From Arthrobacter ruber (GTDB lineage Bacteria; Actinomycetota; Actinomycetes; Actinomycetales; Micrococcaceae): DNA of 64,000 nt. The DNA is taken from the NCBI RefSeq assembly GCF_002954225.1, contig NZ_PPTH01000018.1:248001-312000 (forward strand). Direction: 5' to 3'. Positions 26,216-35,005 of the stretch are shown in pieces (positions within the stretch are counted from its first letter, which is position 1; the number at the start of each line of letters is the position of its first letter). Both the position numbers and the translations under genes were made by a program. A model generated the notes under the pieces. The model saw nothing but the letters and a program-made list of their open reading frames with translations, searched no databases and was not told the DNA's origin.

Positions 26216-27226
26216 TTAGAGCTCTTCGTCGCCGTAGGCGACGTCGTCCTCTTCGATGGCGGCAGCGCGCGCGGCGAGGTCGAAGCCTGGAGGGGAATCC
26301 TTCAGGGACAGACCGAGCTCCACGAGCTTCGCCTTGACCTCGTCGATGGACTTCGCACCGAAGTTGCGGATGTCCATGAGATCGGCCTCGGAGCGTGCAA
26401 CGAGTTCACCCACGGAGTGGATGCCCTCACGCTTGAGGCAGTTGTACGAGCGGACCGTCAGTTCGAGGTCCTCGATCGGCAGGGCCATGTCGGCAGCCAG
26501 TGCCGCGTCGGTGGGCGAGGGACCGATCTCGATGCCCTCGGCGGCGGTGTTCAGCTCGCGGGCGAGGCCGAACAGCTCCACGAGGGTGGTTCCGGCGGAT
26601 GCGACGGCGTCGCGCGGGGCGATGGCGTCCTTCGTCTCGACGTCGACGATGAGCTTGTCGAAGTCGGTGCGCTGCTCCACACGGGTGGCCTCCACGCGGA
26701 AGGTGACCTTCAGGACCGGCGAGTAGATCGAGTCGACCGGGATGCGGCCGATCTCGGAATCGCCGGACTTGTTCTGCGAGGCCGACACGTAGCCGCGGCC
26801 GCGCTCGATGGTCAGTTCGAGCTCGAACTTGCCCTTCGAGTTGAGGGTCGCGATGTGGAGGTCGGGGTTGTGGAACTCGACGCCGGCGGGGGGCGCGATG
26901 TCGGCGGCCGTGACGACGCCGGGACCCTGCTTGCGCAGGTAGGCGACGACGGGCTCGTCGTGCTCCGAGGAGACGGCGAGGTTCTTGATGTTCAGGATGA
27001 TCTCGGTGACATCCTCCTTCACCCCGGGGACCGTGGTGAATTCGTGCAGCACTCCGTCGATACGGATGCTCGTGACAGCAGCACCCGGGATGGAGGACAG
27101 GAGCGTACGGCGGAGCGAGTTGCCGAGGGTGTAGCCGAAGCCGGGCTCGAGGGGCTCGATGACGAACCGCGAGCGGTTGTCGGCGACTACTTCTTCAGTC
27201 AGGGTGGGGCGCTGTGCAATGAGCAC
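26216..27226 (-). CDS. rpoA: DNA-directed RNA polymerase alpha subunit
   Basis: A protein of 336 residues, GTG start. The N-terminal dimerisation domain has [28 protein letters not shown]. The C-terminal domain has [44 protein letters not shown], the helix-hairpin-helix that contacts UP elements. Length is normal. A 150-bp gap with a long hairpin separates it from rpsK, and no rpsD gene is present there. Confidence 0.98.
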   Translation of the reverse strand: MLIAQRPTLTEEVVADNRSRFVIEPLEPGFGYTLGNSLRRTLLSSIPGAAVTSIRIDGVLHEFTTVPGVKEDVTEIILNIKNLAVSSEHDEPVVAYLRKQGPGVVTAADIAPPAGVEFHNPDLHIATLNSKGKFELELTIERGRGYVSASQNKSGDSEIGRIPVDSIYSPVLKVTFRVEATRVEQRTDFDKLIVDVETKDAIAPRDAVASAGTTLVELFGLARELNTAAEGIEIGPSPTDAALAADMALPIEDLELTVRSYNCLKREGIHSVGELVARSEADLMDIRNFGAKSIDEVKAKLVELGLSLKDSPPGFDLAARAAAIEEDDVAYGDEEL

Positions 27227-27320
27227 TTACATATCCTTTCGGGAAGCATCCGCTATATGACGCTTCGATATGGGCGGGACTGCGGGTCATTCGGCTGGGA
27301 AACTACCGGAACGGCACCGA

Positions 27321-27357
27321 ACCGCCCTGCCGGGACACGAGGTCCCTGCAGGGCGGT
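27321..27357 (-). repeat. Long hairpin in the rpsK-rpoA gap
   Basis: ACCGCCCTGC at 27321-27330 pairs perfectly with 27348-27357, and an inner GGGAC/GTCCC stem (27332-27336 with 27342-27346) continues it after one C-T mismatch. The hairpin is 20 bases after the rpsK stop. No T-run follows. It may be an attenuator or RNase processing site that sets rpoA output relative to the ribosomal genes. Confidence 0.6.
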
Positions 27358-27376
27358 ACGGTGACCGGGAAGCCGA

Positions 27377-27778
27377 TTAGACGCGGCGGCGCTTGGGCGG
27401 GCGGCAGCCGTTGTGCGCGCTCGGGGTGACGTCGGAGATCGATCCGACCTCGAGGCCCGTGGCCTGCAGCGAGCGGATCGCGGTCTCGCGTCCGGAGCCC
27501 GGACCCTTCACGAAGACGTCGACCTTCTTGACGCCGTGCTCCTGCGCACGCTTCGCGGCGGCCTCGGCGGCCATCTGCGCAGCGAACGGGGTGGACTTGC
27601 GTGAACCCTTGAAACCGACCTCACCGGCGGAAGCCCAGGAGATGACTGCTCCGCTGGGGTCCGTGATGGACACGATGGTGTTGTTGAAGGTGCTCTTGAT
27701 GTGCGCCTGACCGAGCGCGATGTTCTTCTTGTCCTTGCGACGCGGCTTACGAACCGCTCCACGAGTCTTGGGGGGCAT
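27377..27778 (-). CDS. rpsK: 30S ribosomal protein S11
   Basis: A protein of 133 residues from the ATG at 27778 with GGAG upstream. The frame is open further but without similarity. It has the S11 signature [43 protein letters not shown] and ends [11 protein letters not shown]. It lies 215 bp after rpsM. That gap holds an imperfect stem-loop around 27949-27984 and no gene. Confidence 0.97.
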   Translation of the reverse strand: MPPKTRGAVRKPRRKDKKNIALGQAHIKSTFNNTIVSITDPSGAVISWASAGEVGFKGSRKSTPFAAQMAAEAAAKRAQEHGVKKVDVFVKGPGSGRETAIRSLQATGLEVGSISDVTPSAHNGCRPPKRRRV

Positions 27779-27993
27779 TACTTCTCCTACGAAGGTATTG
27801 GGTAAAGCATGTGATCGGACGAGCCGGGTGGACCGGCGGAGTGGGCCGGGCAGAAGCCGATGATGCGGCACCTGGCCGGAGTCCCCGACGTGACGAGCGC
27901 TAGCGAGTCACATCAGCGAGCGGATTGGGCCCCTGGCCGCCGGGTTCCCTGAGTCAGCGAGCTCTGCGAGCTGGCTGAGGGAGCGGCTAGGGA

Positions 27994-28371
27994 CTAGCGC
28001 CCGACCTTCTTCTTGCCTGCGACCGTGCGCTTCGGACCCTTGCGGGTACGGGCGTTCGTCTTCGTACGCTGTCCACGTACGGGAAGGCCGCGGCGGTGCC
28101 GGATGCCTTCGTAGCTGCCGATCTCGACCTTGCGGCGGATGTCGGCTGCGACCTCACGGCGGAGGTCACCCTCGACCTTGAAGTTGCCCTCGATGTAGTC
28201 GCGGAGCTGGACCAGCTCTGCGTCGCTGAGGTCCTTGACGCGCGTGTTCGGGGAGATCCCCGTGTCCACGATCGTCTTCTCTGCACGGGTCTTGCCCACG
28301 CCGTAGATATAGGTAAGCGCGATGACTACCCGCTTTTCGCGGGGGATGTCTACGCCAGCGAGACGTGCCAT
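27994..28371 (-). CDS. rpsM: 30S ribosomal protein S13
   Basis: A protein of 125 residues, full length. It begins [26 protein letters not shown], has the H2TH-like region and the [20 protein letters not shown] tail that touches P-site tRNA and bridge B1. It lies 164 bp after rpmJ, a gap filled by a nested inverted-repeat element. Confidence 0.97.
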   Translation of the reverse strand: MARLAGVDIPREKRVVIALTYIYGVGKTRAEKTIVDTGISPNTRVKDLSDAELVQLRDYIEGNFKVEGDLRREVAADIRRKVEIGSYEGIRHRRGLPVRGQRTKTNARTRKGPKRTVAGKKKVGR

Positions 28372-28408
28372 AGTGGCGGTGCTCCTTTGGTGTTGCCGGA
28401 GGTGTGGA

Positions 28409-28489
28409 GCAGAACGTCCCCGGAACCGATGTTCCGGTCCCCGGCCTCCGAGCCGGGGGTGTACGTCCCCAGGGGGGACGCTGTTCTGC
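28409..28489 (-). repeat. Nested inverted repeats (three-way-junction-like) between rpmJ and rpsM
   Basis: Outer arms GCAGAAC/GTTCTGC (28409-28415 with 28483-28489) continue as GTCCCC/GGGGAC (28416-28421 with 28474-28479). They enclose two hairpins: CCGGAAC-CGAT-GTTCCGG (28420-28437) and CCCCGGC-N6-GCCGGGG (28439-28458). The transcript can fold into a closed multi-branched structure in the intercistronic gap. Confidence 0.65.
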
Positions 28490-28535
28490 CGTCGAATGTA
28501 CTTCTACGCGTGGGAAGAGCCTCTGGAAGAGGTTC

Positions 28536-28649
28536 TCAGCCCTGGCGCTGCTTGTGGCGCGGGTTCTCGCAGATGACGAGAACGTTGCCTTTGCGGCGGA
28601 CCACCTGGCACTTCTCGCAGATCCGCTTCACGCTCGGGTTGACCTTCAT
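28536..28649 (-). CDS. rpmJ: 50S ribosomal protein L36
   Basis: A protein of 37 residues read directly from the sequence: it starts [20 protein letters not shown] and ends PRHKQRQG. The zinc-ribbon ligands CxxC, C and H are complete, so this is the zinc-binding (C+) form. It lies 21 bp after infA, the standard infA-rpmJ-rpsM order. Confidence 0.96.
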   Translation of the reverse strand: MKVNPSVKRICEKCQVVRRKGNVLVICENPRHKQRQG

Positions 28650-28670
28650 GGTTTTCCTTCGAGTTGATTC

Positions 28671-28892
28671 TTATTTGTAGCGGTAGACGATACGGCCCCG
28701 GGTGAGGTCGTACGGGCTGAGTTCCACTACGACCCGGTCCTCAGGAAGGATCCGAATGTAGTGCTGGCGCATCTTTCCCGAGATGTGGGCGAGAACAATG
28801 TGACCGTTGGCCAACTCAACGCGGAACATCGCGTTGGGCAGCGCCTCGTTCACAGTGCCTTCAATCTCAATGACACCGTCTTTCTTGGCCAT
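28671..28892 (-). CDS. infA: Translation initiation factor IF-1
   Basis: A protein of 73 residues, a single S1/OB fold: [27 protein letters not shown], then [38 protein letters not shown]. It binds the ribosomal A-site region during initiation. It is the first gene of the infA-rpmJ-rpsM-rpsK-rpoA-rplQ-truA unit. A 289-bp gap with the map terminator separates it from map. Confidence 0.98.
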   Translation of the reverse strand: MAKKDGVIEIEGTVNEALPNAMFRVELANGHIVLAHISGKMRQHYIRILPEDRVVVELSPYDLTRGRIVYRYK

Positions 28893-29037
28893 ATCCTCCG
28901 CTAACGTCTATGCCCACCAGTTGCACGGCGGACGGGTTCAGGGTTGTGGTCGCCCGGCCCGCGGGGAGCCGGAGCTCGTCCTGCGGGACAGTCTCCGGGG
29001 CCGATTGGGCACGGAAAGCAGAGACAACCAACAGACA

Positions 29038-29043
29038 ACTCTA
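29038..29043 (-). promoter_or_regulatory. Candidate -10 element of the infA-rpoA operon
   Basis: The minus strand reads TAGAGT about 145 bp upstream of infA. It resembles the TAGACT candidates before rpsL and secY. No good -35 is seen at 16-18 bp, so the call rests on the -10 and position. Confidence 0.3.
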
Positions 29044-29118
29044 CGCTACGGCTTCCCAGAGATGAAATCGGCGGTGTCTTCCGTTACGCCGTCCGTCCCC
29101 GGGGCCGGGGACGGGAGA

Positions 29119-29142
29119 GGCCCCGCATCGGAGTGCGGGGCC
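29119..29142 (-). terminator. Intrinsic terminator of secY-adk-map
   Basis: GGCCCCGCA and its complement enclose a 6-base loop, 40-63 bases beyond the map stop. The minus strand continues CTCTCCCGTCC after the stem, only moderately T-rich. Confidence 0.65.
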
Positions 29143-29181
29143 TTCGTCGGTGGGACCCGACCTGCGAGGGTCTGTCCCGGA

Positions 29182-30009
29182 TCAGCCCTCCAGGGGAGCC
29201 GGCGTCACGCCGAGCGGTTCGAGGCGGGACGCTCCCCCGTCCGGCGCGGACAGCACCCAGATGCCACCATCATGCACCGCGACGCTGTGCTCCCATTGGG
29301 ACGCACGTTTGCCGTCCGTGGTGATGACCGTCCAGTCGTCCGCGAGGACTGCTGTCTCGAGTCCGCCCTGCACGAGCATCGGCTCGATCGCGAGGCACAG
29401 GCCCGGCCTGACCTTCGGCCCGCGGTGGGTGCTGCGGTAGTTGAGGACGTCCGGTGCCTGGTGCATCTCCGTACCGATGCCGTGACCCACGTAGTCCTCG
29501 AGGATGCCGAGGGGCGGTCCGGGGACCGAGGAGACGTAGTCGTCGATGGCCGTGCCGATGTCACCCACGAAGCGGGCCGGGGCGAGGGCGGCGATCCCGC
29601 GCCACATCGCCTCCTCGGTGACGTCGGAGAGCCGGACGTCCTCGGGTCGCGGCGAGCCGACGATCACCGTGCGCGCGGAATCGGAGTGCCATCCCCGAAC
29701 CACGGCGCCGCCGTCGATCGAGATGATGTCCCCGTCCTGCAGGACGTAGCGCCCCGGGATGCCGTGCACCACCTCGTGGTTGACGGAGGTGCAGATGCTG
29801 GCAGGGAAGCCGTGGTAGCCGAGGAAGTTCGACGTCGCACCCTCCTCCCGGAGGACGCCCTCGAACACCTCGTTCAGCTCTGCGGTCGTGACACCCACCG
29901 TCGCGGCGGCGACGGTCTCGTCGAGTGCCCGGGACAGCACGAGACCGGCCTCGCGCATCACGAGCATCTGGCGGGTGGTCTTGTACTCGACCTTGGGCTG
30001 GCGGAACAT
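29182..30009 (-). CDS. map: Methionine aminopeptidase, type I
   Basis: A protein of 275 residues. The metal-binding residues are all visible: Asp in SIDGGAV, Asp in HSDSARTV, His in VGHGIGTEMH, Glu in LAIEPML, Glu in WEHSVAV. NHEVVHGIPG carries the catalytic His. It removes the initiator methionine from new proteins. It follows adk by eight bases and ends the secY-adk-map unit. Confidence 0.96.
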   Translation of the reverse strand: MFRQPKVEYKTTRQMLVMREAGLVLSRALDETVAAATVGVTTAELNEVFEGVLREEGATSNFLGYHGFPASICTSVNHEVVHGIPGRYVLQDGDIISIDGGAVVRGWHSDSARTVIVGSPRPEDVRLSDVTEEAMWRGIAALAPARFVGDIGTAIDDYVSSVPGPPLGILEDYVGHGIGTEMHQAPDVLNYRSTHRGPKVRPGLCLAIEPMLVQGGLETAVLADDWTVITTDGKRASQWEHSVAVHDGGIWVLSAPDGGASRLEPLGVTPAPLEG

Positions 30010-30017
30010 GATGGGTC

Positions 30018-30590
30018 CTAGCTCGGGACGGTTAGTGCTGCCATGACGCGCTCGGTCACGCCGTCGATCGTGCCGATCCCGTCCACCTTCGTCACGATCC
30101 CGCGCTCGTCGTAGCGCGAGACCACGGGCTCGGTCTGGTCGTGGTAGAGGCCCAGCCTGTGGCGGATGACCTTCTCGGTGTCGTCGGAACGGCCGTCCAG
30201 CGTCGCCCGCCCGAGGAGCCGCTTCACGAGCTCCTCGTCGTCCGCGGTCAGCTGCAGGACGACGTCGAGCTCGAGGTCGTTCTCCCGGAGGATGTCATCG
30301 AGCTCGGTGACCTGCGCCGCGGTGCGGGGGTAGCCGTCGAGCAAGAAGCCCTCCTGGACGTCGTCGGCCGCCAGGCGGTCGCGCACCATGCTGTTGGTGA
30401 CGCTGTCCGGCACGAAGTCACCGGCGTCCATGTACGCCTTGGCTTCGACGCCGAGGGGCGTCTCGCGCTTGACGTTGTCGCGGAAGATGTCGCCGGTGGA
30501 GATCGCCACGACGCCGAGGCGCTCGGAGATACGCGCGGCCTGGGTTCCCTTGCCCGAACCGGGAGGACCGATGATCAGCATTCTGGTCAA
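30018..30590 (-). CDS. adk: Adenylate kinase
   Basis: A protein of 190 residues from a TTG at 30590 whose last base pairs overlap the secY stop (TTGA), with GAAGGG eight bases upstream. An ATG at 30581 is three codons later and lacks a spaced ribosome site. P-loop GPPGSGKGTQA, AMP-binding STGDIFR, and LLDGYPRT are present. The LID is the short type without zinc cysteines. It balances AMP, ADP and ATP. Confidence 0.96.
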   Translation of the reverse strand: MTRMLIIGPPGSGKGTQAARISERLGVVAISTGDIFRDNVKRETPLGVEAKAYMDAGDFVPDSVTNSMVRDRLAADDVQEGFLLDGYPRTAAQVTELDDILRENDLELDVVLQLTADDEELVKRLLGRATLDGRSDDTEKVIRHRLGLYHDQTEPVVSRYDERGIVTKVDGIGTIDGVTERVMAALTVPS

Positions 30591-31897
30591 CGCAACAACC
30601 CTTCGTAGTGACGCTGCTGGAGCTGGGCGTCGATCTGCTTCACGGTCTCCAGGCCCACGCCCACCATGATGAGGATCGAGGTGCCGCCGAACGGGAAGTT
30701 CTGGTTGGCGCCGATCGCCACGAGGGCGATCAGCGGGATCAGGGCAACGAGCCCGAGGTAGATGGCGCCGGGCAGCGTGATGCGGGAGAGCACGTACTGG
30801 AGGTACTCCGCCGTGGGGCGGCCGGCGCGGATGCCCGGGATGAAGCCGCCGTACTTCTTCATGTTCTCGGACACCTCGTCCGGGTTGAACGTGATGGCCA
30901 CGTAGAAGTAGGTGAAGAACACGATCAGCAGGAAGTACATGGCCATGTAGAGGGGGTGGTCCCCGCTGGTCAGGTACGTCGTGATCCAGTTGACCCACCC
31001 GGCAGGGGCGGTGCCGTCCTGCGGGGTGTTGAACTGCGCGATGAGGCTCGGCAGGTACAGCATCGAGGACGCGAAGATCACGGGGATGACGCCGGCCATG
31101 TTGACCTTGATCGGGATGTAGGTGCTGCTGCCGCCGAGGGTGCGGCGTCCCACCATGCGCTTGGCGTACTGCACGGGGATGCGGCGCTGCGACTGCTCCA
31201 CGAAGATCACGAGGGCGACGACGACGACACCCATCGCGAGGACGAACGCGAAGACGGTGGCGCCCTGGGTGCGGAGGATCTCGCCCAGCGAGGTCGGGAA
31301 GCCGGCGGCGATAGCCGTGAAGATGAGGAGGGACATGCCGTTACCGACACCCCGCTCGGTGATGAGCTCGCCCATCCACATGATGAGGCCGGTTCCCGCG
31401 GTCAGGGTGATGATCAGGAGGATGACGGTGATCAGCGAGTCGTCCGGGATCAGGGGCACCGGGCAGTCACCCAGCAGCGCGCCGGAGCGGGCCAGCGACA
31501 CCAGCGTCGTGGCATTCAGCAGGCCGAGGGCGATGGTCAGGTAGCGCGTGTACTGGGTCAGCGTGGACTGCCCCTGGGCGCCTTCCTGGTGCAGTTCCTG
31601 GAAGCGGGGAATGACGACCCGGAGGAGCTGGGTGATGATGCTCGCGGTGATGTACGGCATGATGCCCAGCGCGAAGATGGACACCTGAAGCAGGGCACCG
31701 CCGCTGAACAGGTTGACGAACTGGTAGAGGCCGCCCTCGGTGTTGCCGAGCTGGAGGCACTGCTGGACGTTGCCGTAGTCGACGCCCGGGGCGGGGATGA
31801 AGGCCCCGAGGCGGAAGATCGTGATGATTCCCAGCGTGAACAACAGCTTGCGCCGCAAGTCTGGCGTCCGGAATGCCCGGCCAATAGCGCTAAGCAA
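30587..31897 (-). CDS. secY: Protein translocase subunit SecY
   Basis: A protein of 436 residues from a TTG at 31897 with AGGAGG just upstream, giving the family start MLSAIGRAFRTPDLRRK. An in-frame start at 31945 would add 16 unrelated residues. Ten membrane helices are evident, with the plug region after VDYGNV and cytoplasmic loops for ribosome/SecA contact (AKRMVGRRTLGGSSTYIPIKVN; FTYFYVAITFNPDEVSENMKKYGGFIPGIR). It forms the channel of Sec export. It has its own 223-bp leader, so secY-adk-map looks like a separate unit from the spc genes. Confidence 0.97.
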   Translation of the reverse strand: MLSAIGRAFRTPDLRRKLLFTLGIITIFRLGAFIPAPGVDYGNVQQCLQLGNTEGGLYQFVNLFSGGALLQVSIFALGIMPYITASIITQLLRVVIPRFQELHQEGAQGQSTLTQYTRYLTIALGLLNATTLVSLARSGALLGDCPVPLIPDDSLITVILLIITLTAGTGLIMWMGELITERGVGNGMSLLIFTAIAAGFPTSLGEILRTQGATVFAFVLAMGVVVVALVIFVEQSQRRIPVQYAKRMVGRRTLGGSSTYIPIKVNMAGVIPVIFASSMLYLPSLIAQFNTPQDGTAPAGWVNWITTYLTSGDHPLYMAMYFLLIVFFTYFYVAITFNPDEVSENMKKYGGFIPGIRAGRPTAEYLQYVLSRITLPGAIYLGLVALIPLIALVAIGANQNFPFGGTSILIMVGVGLETVKQIDAQLQQRHYEGLLR

Positions 31898-31948
31898 GCG
31901 TCCTCCTGAAGGTCTTTTGGTCCTGAGGCGGACCGTACACAACAACCG

Positions 31949-31954
31949 AGTCTA
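31949..31954 (-). promoter_or_regulatory. Candidate -10 element of secY-adk-map
   Basis: The minus strand reads TAGACT about 52 bases before the secY start. The same hexamer occurs before rpsL. A clear -35 is not seen. Together with the upstream terminator it suggests independent initiation for secY. Confidence 0.35.
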
Positions 31955-32014
31955 ACGGTTGGTCACCGGTGCGAGAGAACCGGCGGATGGCGGGGTGGCT
32001 GGAGCCGAAAAAAG

Positions 32015-32046
32015 ACCCCTGGTGGGCTGATCGAGTCCAGCCCACC
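32015..32046 (-). terminator. Intrinsic terminator after rplO
   Basis: A 9-bp perfect stem (GGTGGGCTG with CAGCCCACC, 8-base loop) at 32021-32046 is followed on the minus strand by AGGGGTC and six T's. A second GC-rich hairpin lies at 32079-32113, closer to rplO. It separates the spc ribosomal genes from secY. Confidence 0.75.
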
Positions 32047-32120
32047 AAGAGTCTAGTTCCAAAGTGCCGTCGATCACAGCCGCCCCTCCCCTGGGAACCG
32101 GGAGCGGGGCGGCCGGCGAC

Positions 32121-32618
32121 CTACAGCTCGGTGATCGTCCCGCCGGCCGCGATGATCTTTTCCGCAGCGGAGGCGGAGAAGGCGTCGACGGCCACGTTGA
32201 CGGCCACGGTGATGTCGCCGGTCCCCAGCACTTTCACGGGCTGGTTCTTGCGGACGGCGCCGTTCGCCACGAGGCTGTCCACGGTGACGTCGCCGCCAGC
32301 GGGGTACAGCTCGGAGAGCTTGTCCAGGTTCACAACCTGGAACTCGACGCGGAACGGGTTCTTGAAGCCGCGCAGCTTGGGAAGGCGCATGTGCAGCGGC
32401 AGCTGGCCGCCGGCAAATCCTGCCTTCACCTGGTAGCGGGCTGCAGTTCCCTTGGTACCGCGGCCGGCGGTCTTACCCTTCGAACCCTCACCACGACCCA
32501 CACGGGTCTTCGCCGTCTTGGCACCCGGTGCGGGGCGGAGGTGGTGGACCTTGAGCGCGTGGACGCGCTCGACCTTGGCCTCGGTGGCGGCCGGAGCCGC
32601 GATGTTGTTCTCTGCCAT
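32121..32618 (-). CDS. rplO: 50S ribosomal protein L15
   Basis: A protein of 165 residues. The first 18 or so residues are a variable Ala-rich leader, then the L15 core [39 protein letters not shown] and FEGGQ-like [20 protein letters not shown]. Its start overlaps the rpmD stop by one base (TAATG-like junction). It is the last gene before the spc terminator. Confidence 0.97.
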   Translation of the reverse strand: MAENNIAAPAATEAKVERVHALKVHHLRPAPGAKTAKTRVGRGEGSKGKTAGRGTKGTAARYQVKAGFAGGQLPLHMRLPKLRGFKNPFRVEFQVVNLDKLSELYPAGGDVTVDSLVANGAVRKNQPVKVLGTGDITVAVNVAVDAFSASAAEKIIAAGGTITEL

Positions 32619-32836
32619 TAGTTGGCCTCCTCAACCTTCAAGAGGTGCGGAACCGTGTTGATCATGCCGACGGTGACGGCATCGGCTTCACGGACCACGG
32701 TGTGGCCGATCCGCTTGAGGCCGAGTGACCGCAGCGTGTCACGCTGGTTCTGCTTGCCGCCGATGGCGGACTTGATCTGGGTGATCTCGAGCCGTGCCGA
32801 GCTGACGAGCACGTTCTTCGGGGTGATCGCGGTCAT
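32618..32836 (-). CDS. rpmD: 50S ribosomal protein L30
   Basis: A protein of 72 residues from the ATG at 32836, whose start overlaps the rpsE stop (TGATG). A GTG one codon earlier is also possible. It contains [34 protein letters not shown], the L30 signature. It lies in the conserved rpsE-rpmD-rplO order. Confidence 0.95.
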   Translation of the reverse strand: MTAITPKNVLVSSARLEITQIKSAIGGKQNQRDTLRSLGLKRIGHTVVREADAVTVGMINTVPHLLKVEEAN

Positions 32837-33582
32837 CACGCACCTGCCTTCTGAGCTGCGATCGCGCGCAGCATCTGGTGGGATGCGACCTCGTCGAGGG
32901 GCAGGCCACGGCGGGCAGCCACTGCCTGGGGCTCCTCGAGGCGCTTCAGCGCGTCAACGGTCGCGTGAACGATGTTGATGGCGTTCGCGGAACCGAGCGA
33001 CTTCGACAGGACGTCGTGGATGCCGACGCACTCCAGGACCGCACGCACCGGACCACCGGCGATGACGCCGGTACCCGGGGAGGCGGGACGGAGCAGGACG
33101 ACGCCGGCAGCTGCCTCACCCTGCACCAGGTGCGGGACGGTGCCACCGATGCGCGGGACGCGGAACATCGTCTTCTTGGCTTCCTCGACGGCCTTCTGGA
33201 TGGCGGAGGGAACTTCCTTCGCCTTGCCGTAGCCGACGCCGACCATGCCGTTGCCGTCGCCTACCACCACGAGGGCGGTGAAGCTGAAGCGGCGGCCGCC
33301 CTTGACGACCTTGGCGACACGGTTGATGGTGACGACGCGTTCGATGAACTTGTCCTTGTCGTCGTTGCGGCCGCCGTCGCGCCCGTCACGGCCACCACGG
33401 CCGCCACGCTCGCCGCCACGGGAGTTGCCGCCACGCTCGCCGCCGCGGGCGTTGCCGCCGCGGCCACGGTTCGCGTCAGCCGACGCGGTGTCCGTCGTGC
33501 CTGCGGCTGTTGTCGCCTCGGCCGCGGGCTGCTCTGTAGCCGTATTCAATGGGGCTTCCTTTGCCTTGATCTCCTCGGTCAC
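32836..33582 (-). CDS. rpsE: 30S ribosomal protein S5 with RGG-rich N-terminal extension
   Basis: A protein of 248 residues, some 80 more than the shortest bacterial S5. Residues about 35-85 form a low-complexity segment built on repeated RGG/ERGG units ending GRNDDKDK, followed by the S5 core ([46 protein letters not shown]). S5 lies at the mRNA entry channel, so the tail may bind RNA. Its start overlaps the rplR stop by four bases. Confidence 0.97.
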   Translation of the reverse strand: MTEEIKAKEAPLNTATEQPAAEATTAAGTTDTASADANRGRGGNARGGERGGNSRGGERGGRGGRDGRDGGRNDDKDKFIERVVTINRVAKVVKGGRRFSFTALVVVGDGNGMVGVGYGKAKEVPSAIQKAVEEAKKTMFRVPRIGGTVPHLVQGEAAAGVVLLRPASPGTGVIAGGPVRAVLECVGIHDVLSKSLGSANAINIVHATVDALKRLEEPQAVAARRGLPLDEVASHQMLRAIAAQKAGA

Positions 33583-33962
33583 AGTGCCAGCCCACCTTCA
33601 CGTGCGCCGTCTGCGATTGCTGCTACGCGACCGTGGTACTTGTTGCCGCCGCGGTCGAAGACGACCGCTTCGACGCCGGCGGCCATGGCACGCTGTGCAA
33701 CGAGTTCGCCAACGCGCTTGGCCTTGGCGGTCTTGTCACCGTCGAACACACGGAGGTCCGCTTCGAGGGTGGAGGCTGATGCCACGGTCACGCCCTTGGT
33801 GTCGTCGACGACCTGCACGAAGACGTGGCGGGCCGAACGGTTGACGACCAGGCGGGGACGGACGGCCGTGCCGGAGACGCGCTTGCGTACCCGGAGGTGG
33901 CGGCGTCCACGCGAGGCGGACTTGCTCTTCGAGCTGCGCTTCTTGTTGATGCTCAGACCCAT
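33579..33962 (-). CDS. rplR: 50S ribosomal protein L18
   Basis: A protein of 127 residues. The basic start [22 protein letters not shown] is followed by [18 protein letters not shown] and [45 protein letters not shown]. It binds 5S rRNA. It lies two bases after rplF. Confidence 0.97.
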   Translation of the reverse strand: MGLSINKKRSSKSKSASRGRRHLRVRKRVSGTAVRPRLVVNRSARHVFVQVVDDTKGVTVASASTLEADLRVFDGDKTAKAKRVGELVAQRAMAAGVEAVVFDRGGNKYHGRVAAIADGAREGGLAL

Positions 33963-33964
33963 GG

Positions 33965-34501
33965 TTACTTACCAGCCTTTCCGACCTTGCGGCGGATGAT
34001 CTCGCCTGCGTAGCGGATGCCCTTGCCCTTGTAGGGGTCGGGCCTGCGCAGCTTGCGGATGGTTGCAGCGACCTCGCCGACCTGCTGCTTGTTGATGCCT
34101 GCGACCGAGAGCTTGGTGGGGCTGTCGACGGTCAGGGTGATGCCCTCGGGAGCCTTGACGGCGACCGGGTGGCTGTACCCCAGAGCGAATTCGAGGTCGC
34201 TGCCCTTGGCCTGCACACGGTAACCCGTGCCCACGATCTCGAGGTTCTTCTTGTAGCCCTCGGTGACTCCGACGATCATGTTGGAGATCAGCGTGCGGGT
34301 GAGCCCGTGGAGCGAACGCGCCTCGCGCTCGTCGTTGGGGCGTGAGACGGTCAGGGTGCCCTCGTCCAGGGTGACCTCGATGGGGCTGGGAACCGTGTGG
34401 CTCAGCTCGCCCTTCGAGCCCTTGACGGAGACCTCGCTACCGTTGATGCTGACCTCGACACCGGCGGGAACGGCGATGGGGAGACGTCCAATACGTGACA
34501 T
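33965..34501 (-). CDS. rplF: 50S ribosomal protein L6
   Basis: A protein of 178 residues, normal length, beginning [17 protein letters not shown]. It has the duplicated L6 fold and the C-terminal signature [19 protein letters not shown]. It sits 18 bp after rpsH. Confidence 0.98.
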   Translation of the reverse strand: MSRIGRLPIAVPAGVEVSINGSEVSVKGSKGELSHTVPSPIEVTLDEGTLTVSRPNDEREARSLHGLTRTLISNMIVGVTEGYKKNLEIVGTGYRVQAKGSDLEFALGYSHPVAVKAPEGITLTVDSPTKLSVAGINKQQVGEVAATIRKLRRPDPYKGKGIRYAGEIIRRKVGKAGK

Positions 34502-34519
34502 TATTCTTTCCCTTTCCCG

Positions 34520-34918
34520 TTACCAGACGTAGGCGAGGACTTCCCCACCCACACCCTTCTTGGATGCCTGGCGGTCCGTGAGCAGACCGGAGGACGTGGA
34601 CAGGATGGCGATACCGAGTCCGCCGAGCACGTGCGGCAGGTTCGTGGACTTCGCGTACACGCGCAGTCCCGGCTTGGAGATACGGCGGATACCGGCGATG
34701 GAACGCTGGCGGTCCGGACCGAACTTGAGGTCGATGGTCAGCTTCTTGCCGACCTCCGCCTCCTCTTCCTTCCAGCCGGCGATGTAGCCTTCGGCCTTGA
34801 GGATGTCCGCGACGCGGGCCTTGAGCTTGCTATACGGCATGGACACGGAGTCGTGGTAAGCCGAGTTCGCATTGCGCAGACGCGTGAGCATGTCTGCGAC
34901 AGGATCTGTCATTGTCAT
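34520..34918 (-). CDS. rpsH: 30S ribosomal protein S8
   Basis: A protein of 132 residues from the ATG at 34918 ([18 protein letters not shown]), the standard length. The ATG two codons later is also possible, and the longer open frame upstream has no similarity. It ends with [22 protein letters not shown]. The 87-bp gap to rplE is where rpsN would normally be, but no S14 reading frame is there. Confidence 0.97.
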   Translation of the reverse strand: MTMTDPVADMLTRLRNANSAYHDSVSMPYSKLKARVADILKAEGYIAGWKEEEAEVGKKLTIDLKFGPDRQRSIAGIRRISKPGLRVYAKSTNLPHVLGGLGIAILSTSSGLLTDRQASKKGVGGEVLAYVW

Positions 34919-35005
34919 GTGGGCTCTTGCCCTTCCTCGAAACGGTTTCCGTGCTCCGATCGGCACACGGGGTGCCGGCTGGAGTGGACCTGAGACGTAG
35001 TTAGA

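Noticed and set aside
33261-33500. Tandem repeat array in rpsE DNA (GGC/CGC-rich units) considered as CRISPR or minisatellite
   Set aside because: The repeats encode the RGG tail of S5 and have no spacers.
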